A stretch of DNA of 22,008 nucleotides from Deltaproteobacteria bacterium (GTDB lineage Bacteria; Desulfobacterota; DSM-4660; Desulfatiglandales; B25-G16). Location: contig CP070660.1 in the NCBI GenBank assembly GCA_020355145.1, forward strand, positions 310,301-332,308. The letters run 5' to 3'. Positions within the stretch are counted from its first letter, which is position 1; each line of letters starts with the position of its first letter. Both the position numbers and the translations under genes were made by a program. The notes beneath the pieces are model-generated. The model did not search any database. It was not told where the DNA came from and saw only the letters and a list, made by a program, of their open reading frames with translations. Shown here piece after piece: positions 15,035 through 22,008 of the stretch.

Positions 15035-16186
15035 ATGGAATCCAAAAACAGCAAGGAAGAGGTTTTGGATAAAAGGATTGTAGCTGCAAGAGAGGCAGCA
15101 GGTTTTTCCATTACTGAAGCAGCTCAAAAACTGGGGTTCAAAAACTACCAGAGTCTTTCTGCCATTGAAAAAGGTACAAGGAAGATAAATGCCCATGAAT
15201 TGATTATGATAGCTCGTTTATATGGCAGGAGTCTAGACTATTTCTTGGAACCCGACGTTGCCCCGGATCCTGTCCCCTTGTGGAGAAAGATAACAAAAAC
15301 GGACGTAAATCAAGTACAGCGTCAATTCCTTTCTTTTCTGGAAAATTACAGCAACCTGGAACACCTGCTTGGTCTCAAGCGACGATGGAAGGATATTCAG
15401 AAAAACTATGATCGGGATGATTTCTCCGACGATGGCTTTGAACGGGCCGATAAACTCGGTGCTGATATTCATAGTTCTCTCGACTTGGGTTCTCGCCCCT
15501 CCTCAAATCTGGTTAACGTACTCGAAAATAAGCTTCGTTTCAAGATCCTTCATCTAGCTTTGGGTGATGGTGTATCCGGCGCCTGTGTTGTGGATAACAC
15601 CTTAGGGGTTGGCATCCTCATCAACATCAGTGATGCGCCATGGAGAAGAAGTTTTGATCTAGCACATGAGCTATTTCATGTTATAACTTGGAACGTCTTT
15701 TCCCCTGAAGAAATTGGTGACGGTACAACGAAAACCAGACCGGAACGATACGCGGACATCTTCGCCTCAAGTCTGCTTTTACCTAAAGCTCATCTCCTCG
15801 ATGCGCTCAAAGAAATAGCTGCCGACAATGAAGTCAGGCTCATCGATATTATTGAGCTGGCCAAGGATTTCGGCATTTCAACGGAAGCAATCCTTTGGAG
15901 ACTTGTCAACCTGAAAATACTTAAGAAATCCCAGGCGCAGAAGGTCTTGGATAACCCCAAATTCCGTGATCTGGATCGCAACATGCGCCGAAGCTTGTAC
16001 AGCAGCGAGAGGCCGTCCAAGTTTCCTTCAAGGTTTATATCTCTTGCTTGCAGATGCTTGATGGAAGGCAAGATATCAAGAGGCACTTTTGCCGAATATC
16101 TGGAAATAGATCGGGCTCAAATAGACGACTATTTAGATGGTGCGGGATTTGTAGAAGGAAACTATGCGAAAATTGCTACTGCTTGA
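15035..16186 (+). CDS. XRE-family regulator fused to ImmA/IrrE zinc peptidase (antitoxin)
   Basis: This encodes 383 residues. Residues about 10-70 are an XRE helix-turn-helix (AAREAAGFSITEAAQKLGF, then QSLSAIEKGTRKI). The central part carries the ImmA/IrrE metallopeptidase site HELFH (211-215) with a downstream acidic ligand near ERYADIFASSLLLP (237-250). ImmA/IrrE proteases cleave repressors in phages, ICEs and in the Deinococcus radiation response. XRE-ImmA fusions are frequent antitoxin-regulators. The AGGAGG site precedes the ATG. The next gene, a PIN-like toxin, overlaps its 3' end by 23 bases, the usual layout of a toxin-antitoxin pair, so autoregulation of a bicistronic operon is likely. 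Confidence 0.88.
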   Translation: MESKNSKEEVLDKRIVAAREAAGFSITEAAQKLGFKNYQSLSAIEKGTRKINAHELIMIARLYGRSLDYFLEPDVAPDPVPLWRKITKTDVNQVQRQFLSFLENYSNLEHLLGLKRRWKDIQKNYDRDDFSDDGFERADKLGADIHSSLDLGSRPSSNLVNVLENKLRFKILHLALGDGVSGACVVDNTLGVGILINISDAPWRRSFDLAHELFHVITWNVFSPEEIGDGTTKTRPERYADIFASSLLLPKAHLLDALKEIAADNEVRLIDIIELAKDFGISTEAILWRLVNLKILKKSQAQKVLDNPKFRDLDRNMRRSLYSSERPSKFPSRFISLACRCLMEGKISRGTFAEYLEIDRAQIDDYLDGAGFVEGNYAKIATA

Positions 16187-16665
16187 TGTCGATGTTATCA
16201 TCGATCTCCATACTCTTGGTTTATTTGGAAAAATAAGCAAAGCCTATGAAATCTGTCTGACCCGAAATGTTTTTGAGGAAGCAAGATATTACAAGAGAGA
16301 CAGAGCAAAAATAGATATTGACATTAAAGATGTTACAATAATTGAAAATCTTGACCTTGAAAGCTTGAGAAAGGTACAAAGGGAAGCAAAAGAAGCGAGG
16401 TTAGCAACAGATCCTGGAGAGTCCACGTCAATAGCATAATTTAATCCAAACCGAAGAAGAAATAACCTTTTGCTCTTGCGACCAAGCTGCCATTAAGCTT
16501 ATCTCCTACATGGAACTTGAGCAAAAATCAATCAGCCTGGAAAAGGCCCTTCGAAACGCTGGATATCATGAGAAAAGGCTTTATTCGAGGCATCTTGACA
16601 AAACCTTCAAGGTATACGTTAAAGAAGGAAAAACACTGAGAATTCAATTTAAAAAGCTTGTATAG
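16164..16665 (+). pseudogene. PIN-like ribonuclease toxin, broken by a single-base frameshift
   Basis: The first part (91 residues from ATG 16164) has the PIN features: LLLLDVDV with D8/D10, E39 in VFEEARYY, and the third acidic motif D-P-G-E86-S-T-S-I-A, a classic PIN GE..(S)IA signature. It stops at TAA 16437. If the T at 16437 is skipped, the protein runs on as NLIQTEEEITFCSCDQAAIK, which provides the fourth PIN motif (CSCDQAA), and ends at TAG 16663 for about 166 residues in total. This is therefore one gene with one extra base, or a programmed shift. The ATG lies within the antitoxin gene, with AGAAGGA upstream of it. Confidence 0.8.
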
Positions 16666-16777
16666 CTTTGATATCAAAGTCATGCCTGGCTCCCCGAAAA
16701 AGAATTTGAAGCTTGCGATTAAAGAGATGGCACTTGCTCATCAGAAAAAGCGTTGAGGGAAGAGGTAATATTCAATC

Positions 16778-16960
16778 TTGTGCACGTTCTGCACGGACGT
16801 CCCGGTTGAAGAACTCCGAGTACTGAAAATCGTGGCGCAGCGCTTGGGCAAACATGTGAACAATATCCTGAAGGCAGTCGAAGACCTGGACAAGAGATAT
16901 CTGAATCATTGGATAAAAACTCTGAATCTGGAGGAACTTGCCAAAGAGCTTATGTTATGA
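16778..16960 (+). pseudogene. C-terminal stub of a nucleotidyltransferase-type toxin/antitoxin gene
   Basis: An open stretch of 60 codons ends in DLDKRYLNHWIKTLNLEELA. This resembles the C-terminal end of a family of nucleotidyltransferases that is usually followed by a small partner gene. No start with a ribosome site is visible (the frame begins after a stop at 16766, and the TTG at 16778 is weak) and the catalytic half is missing. It is best read as a truncated remnant. The bases just upstream (16682-16756) have a tiny ORF without known relatives. The family assignment rests on a short match and could be wrong. Confidence 0.4.
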
Positions 16961-17217
16961 AAGATACGGACTCAGAAATTCTCGAGCATTACGAGAGGAT
17001 GCTTCTCAAAAAGGGCAGCATGGAGCGTTTAATGATGGGCTTCTCCGTGACTGAAAACGCCAGGCAGCTTGTAAGGGCCTCTATCCTTGAAAGAAATCCC
17101 GGCATCTCCCCATTGGAACTGAAAAAAGAGGTCTTTCTTCGCTTTTATAGAAACTATTTTCCCCCTTCATTGCTTAAAAAAATCCTAAACCACATTGAGA
17201 AGGAAAAAAAGGGATGA
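16957..17217 (+). CDS. small helical protein, likely partner of a nucleotidyltransferase
   Basis: This encodes 86 residues and starts at an ATG that overlaps the preceding stop (ATGA, 16957-16960). An alternative ATG 48 bases earlier is in the same frame but lies inside the preceding ORF and has no support. The protein is helical and charged, with a recognisable pattern (ERLMMGFSVTENARQLVRAS, then a region KEVFLRFYRNYF) that I associate with small proteins paired with nucleotidyltransferases in toxin-antitoxin-like loci. No function is proven. With the upstream stub in decay, this may be an orphan. It overlaps the nearby secreted-protein frame only if that gene used an earlier start. Confidence 0.6.
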   Translation: MKDTDSEILEHYERMLLKKGSMERLMMGFSVTENARQLVRASILERNPGISPLELKKEVFLRFYRNYFPPSLLKKILNHIEKEKKG

Positions 17218-17218
17218 T

Positions 17219-17227
17219 AGGAGGTGA
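17219..17227 (+). promoter_or_regulatory. strong ribosome binding site for the secreted coiled-coil gene
   Basis: AGGAGGTGA is nearly perfectly complementary to the end of 16S rRNA, and lies 7 bases before ATG 17235. It favours 17235 over the in-frame ATG at 17214, which would add seven residues in front of the signal peptide. Confidence 0.8.
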
Positions 17228-17234
17228 TAATTTG

Positions 17235-17843
17235 ATGAAAAGACCTTGCATCCTCTTTATGGGCCTTCTTGTTTTATCCTCTTTTACTCTGGCTTTGGCA
17301 GGCAGTGAAGAGGACCCTGAAATGGATGTTGGCGAGGGCATTAAGGAAATTATAAAATCTATCAATGAGATTATAAAGTACAGTATCAAGCTTGCCGAGG
17401 CAGAATTAAAGGAACTCCAAAGGGAGTTAAAGGAAGGAGGGCGCCCTTTGGAGAAGCAGGCAGAGAAATCCATACTACAGGCCCTTAAAAGGATACTGGC
17501 TGAGCTTAGAAGACTGGAGGAGGCCCTCAAGAAAAACATGGCTGAGAGAGAAGGCCTTTCAAAGGAAGAACTGGATCGATATATGAAAGACCGGGATAAG
17601 CTGGAGGAAAGAGTAGGCCAGTTCAGGGAGAGGATAAAGGATTTTGCCGAGGAGATAGGAAAAGACTGGAGATTAATGAAAGGGCCGATCGGGCAAAGGG
17701 TTCAGGATATTCTTAAGGAGATGGAAAGGGCTATTGATCGTATGGGAGAAAGGCTCAAGAGGCAGAGACAGATGGATAAGACCATTTATACACTCTCAGA
17801 GACACTGTGCCTCTGCAGTGAGCACCAACTACGAAAGTCATAG
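17235..17843 (+). CDS. secreted coiled-coil protein of unknown function
   Basis: The 202-residue protein has a signal peptide (MKRPCILFMGLLVLSSFTLALAG). It is otherwise almost all charged helix from residue 25 on, with heptad-like Leu/Ile spacing (LKELQRELKEGGRPLEK, LAELRRLEEALKKN). The composition (Glu, Lys, Leu, Arg) fits a long periplasmic coiled coil; no enzyme motif is seen. The C-terminal ~20 residues (LSETLCLCSEHQ) contain two Cys. No family was recognised. The stop overlaps the convergent membrane-protein gene by 6 bases. Confidence 0.75.
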   Translation: MKRPCILFMGLLVLSSFTLALAGSEEDPEMDVGEGIKEIIKSINEIIKYSIKLAEAELKELQRELKEGGRPLEKQAEKSILQALKRILAELRRLEEALKKNMAEREGLSKEELDRYMKDRDKLEERVGQFRERIKDFAEEIGKDWRLMKGPIGQRVQDILKEMERAIDRMGERLKRQRQMDKTIYTLSETLCLCSEHQLRKS

Positions 17844-18833
17844 ACTCCTTGAGTTTGTAAGGCCACGTAAGGAGATATGTTGAAGTAAGAATATTATTAT
17901 GCCTAAGATAATCGTAGGAATGAATCCCGAAGCATGAAGTACGATTGCCATTGATAGGGCCCTTTCCTTGCTGAAACCATAGAAGATTAGTCCATATTGA
18001 CACGCCAGGTGAAATGTCCCGATATAGCCAGGGGCTGAGGGTATTGCGACACTAAAGCACAGTAGTGTCAGGATAAAAAAGGGGGCCAGGAAAGGCAAGG
18101 ACAGCCCCATGGAAAGACCAAGGATATATATCTGAAGTACGGTAAGAGACCAGAGGGCCAGGGAGTAAAATATTACCGCTAAAAGCTGGGATGGACCTTT
18201 AACGAGGACAAGCCCTTTGCTGAAGTCTTTGAGCATATCAAGAATCCTTTGTCTTATCTTCCTTGGCAAAAAGAAGACTACCTTCTCGGCCATATTCAGA
18301 AAGGTTTGTGTCTTTTCCTTGAGGCCTATGAGAAGGAGGATAGACATTATGAAGACAATGAGCAAAAGGGTTCCTCCTGCCTTTAGGGCCTTTCCTGTTG
18401 ATTCCCATTCGGGAGGAAAATCGGTAAACAGAATAACAAAGAGAAATATCAGAAGAATGGTGAAGACATCGAAGAGCCTTTCAACAACAATGGTCGCTAA
18501 TGAGGAGCTCTTGCTTATTCTCTCCATGCGTCCAATGTAATTGGCCCTTACGAATTCACCCAACCGGGCTGGAAGGACGCAGTTGGCAGCAAAGCCTATA
18601 ACTGTGGAAGAAAACAGGCTGGATATACCTGTTCTCTTTATGGGCTCCAAAAGGTGAAACCATCTGAGGGCCCTGATTAGATAGAAAGACACAGTTAACC
18701 CAACAACCGGGATAAGAAAAGGAAGGCTGGTTGATTTAATGGAGATAAAAAGGAGCCCTAAGTCGACATTGCGGAAGGCAATATACAAAAATGCAATGCT
18801 GATTAAAAGGCCTAAGCAGAATTTTCGGCTCAT
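17838..18833 (-). CDS. UPF0104/LPG-synthase-type (MprF-like) integral membrane protein
   Basis: The 331-residue protein has about eight transmembrane helices: ISIAFLYIAF near the N-terminus, VVGLTVSFYLIRALRW, and a run near the C-terminus such as FFILTLLCFSVAIPSAPGYI. The conserved LPARLGEFVRANYIGR (about 91-106) and PSAPGYIGTFHLACQYG (about 264-280) are typical of the lysylphosphatidylglycerol synthase/AglD family transmembrane region. The soluble synthetase domain of MprF is absent. Relatives are thought to move or modify lipids across the inner membrane. Its ATG overlaps the ribF stop (ATGA), so it is probably cotranslated with ribF. Confidence 0.85.
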   Translation of the reverse strand: MSRKFCLGLLISIAFLYIAFRNVDLGLLFISIKSTSLPFLIPVVGLTVSFYLIRALRWFHLLEPIKRTGISSLFSSTVIGFAANCVLPARLGEFVRANYIGRMERISKSSSLATIVVERLFDVFTILLIFLFVILFTDFPPEWESTGKALKAGGTLLLIVFIMSILLLIGLKEKTQTFLNMAEKVVFFLPRKIRQRILDMLKDFSKGLVLVKGPSQLLAVIFYSLALWSLTVLQIYILGLSMGLSLPFLAPFFILTLLCFSVAIPSAPGYIGTFHLACQYGLIFYGFSKERALSMAIVLHASGFIPTIILGIIIFLLQHISLRGLTNSRSL

Positions 18834-19771
18834 AGTCTGTTTTTGCTCTTTGAAAAAAATTCCCTTGCCTGTTTGATATCTCGACTGATCTGTTGAGAAA
18901 GCTCTTTAGCACTGGCAAAGGTTATCTCATCCCGCAGGCGGTAAAGGAAATTTATCTTGATCTTTTTCTTTACTATATCAGCAGATAAATCAAGGATATG
19001 GGTCTCAACCGACAGGGTTTTATCCTTAAATGTGGGATTGTAGCCTATGTTAGTCAATCCTTGATGAATCTTGCCGTCAAGATCCACTGTAACAAGATAT
19101 ACGCCTTCCTTTGGTATAAGCTCATCAACCAACCTCAGATTGGCTGTAGGGTATCCCAACAGAGGCCCACCCCTATCTCTACCTCTAATCACCTCTCCCC
19201 TGATCTGGTAATTTCTCCCGAGTAATCGTTTTGCCTCGGATACATTCCCATCCATGATAAGGTTACGAATTGATGTGCTAGAGACCAAGCTCTTTCCAAC
19301 ATAAACAGGGCCAACTTGGTGGACCTTGAAGTTGAACTGCTGGCCCAATTCCTTTAACAGCTTGATATTGCCTTCTCTTCTACGGCCAAAGGCATAATCG
19401 TAACCGACTACTACCTCTTTAATCCCTAATTTATCTACCAAGATATCCTTGACAAATTCCCTGGCGGCAATAGCAGCAAATTCTCGTGTAAACCTTATTA
19501 AGAGAATTATATTGATCCCCTGGTTAGTTACCAGCTCTCTTTTTTGTTCTAAAAGGGTTATGAGGGGTCTCGCCTTCTTGGGGGACATTACCTTTATGGG
19601 ATGTGGCTCAAATGTAATAACCACAGATGTTCCATTTAGATGCTTGGCCCTCTCTATAACCTTTTTCAAGATAGCCTGATGCGCCCAGTGGACTCCATCA
19701 AAGTTCCCTATAGTGACTACAGGGTTTTTGATATCCTCAGGCAGATTATCAAGGGTGTAGGTAGTAGTCAT
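18830..19771 (-). CDS. ribF: bifunctional riboflavin kinase / FAD synthetase
   Basis: This 313-residue enzyme converts riboflavin to FMN and then FAD. Residues 1-185 form the nucleotidylyl-transferase part with GNFDGVHWAHQ (22-32), FEPHP near 54, and VSSTSIRNLI near 160. The C-terminal riboflavin kinase part has RGRDRGGPLLGYPTANL and EGVYLV. The usual HLGH in the first motif reads HWAH here; both histidines are kept. Length and order of domains are normal. It is the first gene of a two-gene cluster with the membrane protein. Confidence 0.95.
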   Translation of the reverse strand: MTTTYTLDNLPEDIKNPVVTIGNFDGVHWAHQAILKKVIERAKHLNGTSVVITFEPHPIKVMSPKKARPLITLLEQKRELVTNQGINIILLIRFTREFAAIAAREFVKDILVDKLGIKEVVVGYDYAFGRRREGNIKLLKELGQQFNFKVHQVGPVYVGKSLVSSTSIRNLIMDGNVSEAKRLLGRNYQIRGEVIRGRDRGGPLLGYPTANLRLVDELIPKEGVYLVTVDLDGKIHQGLTNIGYNPTFKDKTLSVETHILDLSADIVKKKIKINFLYRLRDEITFASAKELSQQISRDIKQAREFFSKSKNRL

Positions 19772-20241
19772 AAGATCTGGTAAAGGTCTCCAATATCATG
19801 AAAAAGACCAGGAACTTCGGCATATCCTGCTAAATAGTTTTGGATAGAGGGTTCTAACCCCTTTTTTGTTGAAGGTTCTTTACCTTATTTCTTACCTTTT
19901 CACAACCTTTATTCTGGCCTTTCCTTTGTCAGTTGCCTAAAATACGGTATAAAAGAGTCATCATCTGGCCATATCCTTCAGAGCGAATAGATATCGAGTG
20001 GAGGAAATTGGCCTAGACCCGTTAAAGTGAAACTGGCGAACGCTTACATCTCTTGATAAGGCCTATGAGAAAGGCTTTAAAGTTGTGGGGACGGAAGGAA
20101 TTTATTGTGACCGGAGGCGGATGGATACCAATTTGACCTTGATAATTGGTAACTATGCCTGGAGTTTCCTGAGTTTAGAGGAAAACCCATTGTTTCTGAG
20201 CGACAATTGGCTGGAAGCAGTGGGGTACCCAGTAACTATGC
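19772..20241. other. intergenic stretch with possible decayed coding fragment and duplicated motif
   Basis: No intact gene is supported. On the plus strand, the frame from about 20042 reads LDKAYEKGFKVVGTEGIY and continues through NYAWSFLSL with protein-like composition. It runs on into the coaX gene on the opposite strand, so it is at best a fragment of an unrecognised gene. A motif is duplicated: GTAACTATGCCTGGAGTTT near 20150 returns with a six-base insertion near 20232, at the coaX end. A short GGGT/ACCC hairpin plus T-run near 19848-19870 is a weak plus-strand terminator candidate. Confidence 0.35.
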
Positions 20242-21015
20242 TTATCCCTGGGAGTTTAGGTCAAATATTGTTTTTAGTCCTTCCAGGGTCAAAAATTCTT
20301 CTAAATAGTCGATACTTCTGGCCTCTGATTTTATCAGTTGGGCCAGACCTCCGGTCGCGATAACAGTAAGATCTAATCCCATCTCCTCTTTTATCCGATC
20401 TACTATCCCATCAACCATACCGGCGTAGCCATAAATAAGACCTGATTTCATACTACTTATGGTTTCCTTGGCTATTACTGACTTGGGTTTGGCAAATATC
20501 TCAACTCGGGGTAACTTGGAGGCCTTCTGGAATAATGCCTCGGCAGAGATAATGATCCCGGGGGCTATCACTCCCCCTTCATAAAAGCCTTCAGGGGATA
20601 TATAGTCAAAGGTCGTAGCCGTACCGAAATCTACCACAATCAGCCCGGTCCGGTATTTCTGGTATGCAGCTACTGCATTGACTATCCTGTCAGCGCCAAC
20701 CTCTTTTGGATTATCATATTTAATAGGCATCCCCGTCCTTATACCTGAACCCACCACCATTGGTTCATGATTGAGATAAAGGAGGCAAAAGTCCTTGAAG
20801 GCACTAAGAAGAGATGGCACAACGCAGGAGATAATTGTATCCCTTATACTGTTAAGCTCTAATTGGGCTGGTATAAAAAGATTATTGATTAATATACCTA
20901 CCTCATCACTTGTCATGTCTTTTTCTGTCCTTATGCGCCAGTGATTCAGCATCTTATCATCTTGAAAGATACCAAGGACAATATTTGTATTTCCTATATC
21001 TATACAAAGTAGCAT
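20242..21015 (-). CDS. coaX: type III pantothenate kinase
   Basis: This 257-residue enzyme performs the first step of coenzyme A synthesis. It has the family's ASKHA motifs: MLLCIDIGNTNIVLGIF (phosphate loop with D6), GADRIVNAVAAY, IVVDFGTATTFD, and IATGGLAQLI near the C-terminus. Length is normal for CoaX (about 255-260). Many relatives sit next to birA, but here the upstream gene is folP, 240 bases away across a repeat-rich spacer, on the same strand. The final six codons overlap the second copy of the duplicated motif noted in the downstream spacer. Confidence 0.95.
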   Translation of the reverse strand: MLLCIDIGNTNIVLGIFQDDKMLNHWRIRTEKDMTSDEVGILINNLFIPAQLELNSIRDTIISCVVPSLLSAFKDFCLLYLNHEPMVVGSGIRTGMPIKYDNPKEVGADRIVNAVAAYQKYRTGLIVVDFGTATTFDYISPEGFYEGGVIAPGIIISAEALFQKASKLPRVEIFAKPKSVIAKETISSMKSGLIYGYAGMVDGIVDRIKEEMGLDLTVIATGGLAQLIKSEARSIDYLEEFLTLEGLKTIFDLNSQG

Positions 21016-21096
21016 GATAGATCCCTTGAGACCTTTGCATAGCCTCTAAACTGCAATGCCCCTTTTATGTGATACTCTAGAATTATGGTAACGTTT

Positions 21097-21233
21097 ATCG
21101 GTTAAGGTTACGATGCCCGTTTCGTTCTGAGGTTACGTCATTCGTCTTTTTATTTTGACGTCACCCTAACCGTTACCGATACAGGCCTCGTCACCGCTCG
21201 GCTGAGCTCGCCGCAAGCCCTAACCGTTACCGA
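21097..21233. repeat. GTTAC-rich repeat tract between folP and coaX
   Basis: CCCTAACCGTTACCGA occurs at 21164-21179 and again at 21218-21233 in the same direction. A related inverted form (CGGTTAAGGTTACG) lies at 21099-21112. A further pair, GGTTACGTCA (21131-21140) and TGACGTCACC (21156-21165), is nearly inverted. Between the two direct copies is a G/C-rich near-palindrome, CGGCTGAGCTCGCCG. The tract breaks the AT-rich background and does not look coding. Confidence 0.55.
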
Positions 21234-21255
21234 AAATTGAATCAAGTGTCCAGTT

Positions 21256-22008
21256 TCAAGTTTCGACTTTCATTATGGCATCAATAATGGTAATTGTTTC
21301 CTTGGCAGCCTTGACATTATGGGCCCTGATGATATTTGCCCCGTTCATCACAGCAGCAGCAATAGTGGCCATGGTACCGGTTTCGCGGGATTCCACTGGG
21401 AGGTCAAGCACATGACCTATGAAGGACTTATTGGAGGTACCCACAAGGATTGGTTGTCCAAGGGTGAAGAATTTATGTAAGTCTTTTATTATCTTAAGAT
21501 TATCGTCAAAGGATTTACCAAAACCAATACCGGGGTCAATAATGATAAGATCCCTTTTTATACCTATCTTAACAGCCTGTTCCATGGCCTTGCTTAAGAA
21601 TCCCATTATCTCTCCAAGGAGATCCTTATAGGTTGGGTTTGCCTGCATATCCTTCGGTGTTCCCTTCATATGCATCAAGACAATAGGTACACCTGCCTCT
21701 GCAACTAATGGACCCATGGCAGGATCAAATCTCAATGCACTTATGTCGTTGACCATTTTGGCGCCAGCCTCTAAGGCCTGTCTGGCTACTTCGCCCTTAT
21801 AGGTGTCTATGCTTATCGGGATGTCTATCTCTTGGGAGAGGGCCTTGATGACAGGTATTACCCTTCTTAGCTCTTCCTCAAGGGGGATGGGATCTGAAAA
21901 GGGCCTTGTTGATTCACCTCCGACATCAATAATATCAGCACCCTCATTGGCCATCCTCAAACCATGCCTCACAGCATCATTTGTTCGGAAATGGAGACCT
22001 CCATCAAA
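21256..22008 (-). CDS. folP: dihydropteroate synthase, 5' end outside the window
   Basis: The gene reads from the window edge (22008) leftwards. The visible 250 residues open with FDGGLHFRTNDAVRHG, just after the missing N-terminal MGILNVTPDSF-type motif, so only about 10-40 residues are absent. The enzyme condenses p-aminobenzoate with pterin pyrophosphate in folate synthesis. Family motifs are DVGGESTRP, VNDISA, MHMKGTP, DPGIGFGK, VGTSNKSF and RAHNV. SNKS replaces the common S-R-K-S. An internal ATG at 21972 is not the true start, since the frame stays open with conserved sequence upstream. Confidence 0.95.
   Translation of the reverse strand, partial: FDGGLHFRTNDAVRHGLRMANEGADIIDVGGESTRPFSDPIPLEEELRRVIPVIKALSQEIDIPISIDTYKGEVARQALEAGAKMVNDISALRFDPAMGPLVAEAGVPIVLMHMKGTPKDMQANPTYKDLLGEIMGFLSKAMEQAVKIGIKRDLIIIDPGIGFGKSFDDNLKIIKDLHKFFTLGQPILVGTSNKSFIGHVLDLPVESRETGTMATIAAAVMNGANIIRAHNVKAAKETITIIDAIMKVET

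Noticed and set aside
14931..15038. 34-codon ORF ending at the start of the XRE-ImmA gene
   Set aside because: It is lysine-rich, has no recognisable motif, and does not match a HEPN toxin; probably chance in an AT-rich spacer.
20085..20363. 92-codon plus-strand ORF overlapping coaX
   Set aside because: Half of it is antisense to coaX, it has no ribosome site, and only the left part looks protein-like; kept only as a possible fragment.
1..22008. CRISPR array or rRNA operon
   Set aside because: No regularly spaced direct repeats and no rRNA-like sequence were seen; the only tRNA-like sequence is the 3' fragment at 4813-4857.

Overview
The window looks like a piece of a Gram-negative bacterial chromosome. 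It encodes outer-membrane beta-barrel proteins, a Tat translocase subunit and secreted periplasmic proteins. Base composition is moderately AT-rich and starts are mostly ATG with strong purine-rich ribosome sites. A periplasmic-type Memo protein and a thiolase/DUF35 pair would fit an anaerobic, Desulfobacterota-like organism. That placement is an inference from gene content; no rRNA or marker protein is present to settle it.

Region 1 (1-4857) is the right part of an integrated element. From right to left it holds a 3' tRNA-Met fragment acting as an attachment site, a tyrosine integrase, a long inverted repeat, an AlpA-like helix-turn-helix gene, a small unknown ORF, and a CHC2/Toprim primase-helicase cut off just after its Walker A motif. 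The cut lies at a cluster of REP/IS200-like palindromes. An outer-membrane barrel gene lies further left, inside the presumed element, whose left end is not in the window.

Region 2 (4858-14114) is mostly housekeeping and accessory metabolism. It has an omptin-like outer-membrane protease with all four catalytic residues, an inositol-monophosphatase-family enzyme, TatA, and a 967-residue helicase. The helicase appears to be a natural fusion of the two DNA-repair proteins MrfA and MrfB. A thiolase/DUF35 pair, a PLP aminotransferase and an exported Memo-family protein follow.

Region 3 (14355-17217) is a graveyard of defence and toxin-antitoxin genes. It contains the frameshifted first ~40 codons of a type I restriction hsdR, an orphan MNT-type nucleotidyltransferase, an intact XRE-ImmA/IrrE protease-regulator followed by its PIN-like partner broken by one base, and a nucleotidyltransferase C-terminal stub coupled to a small unknown protein.

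Region 4 (17235-22008) holds a secreted coiled-coil protein, then minus-strand genes: a UPF0104/LPG-synthase-type membrane protein translationally coupled to ribF, coaX, and a 5'-truncated folP at the window edge. A short GTTAC-rich repeat tract lies between coaX and folP.

The strongest candidates for something new are the MrfA-MrfB fusion, the omptin-like protease and the XRE-ImmA/PIN module. No wholly unprecedented multigene system was identified.
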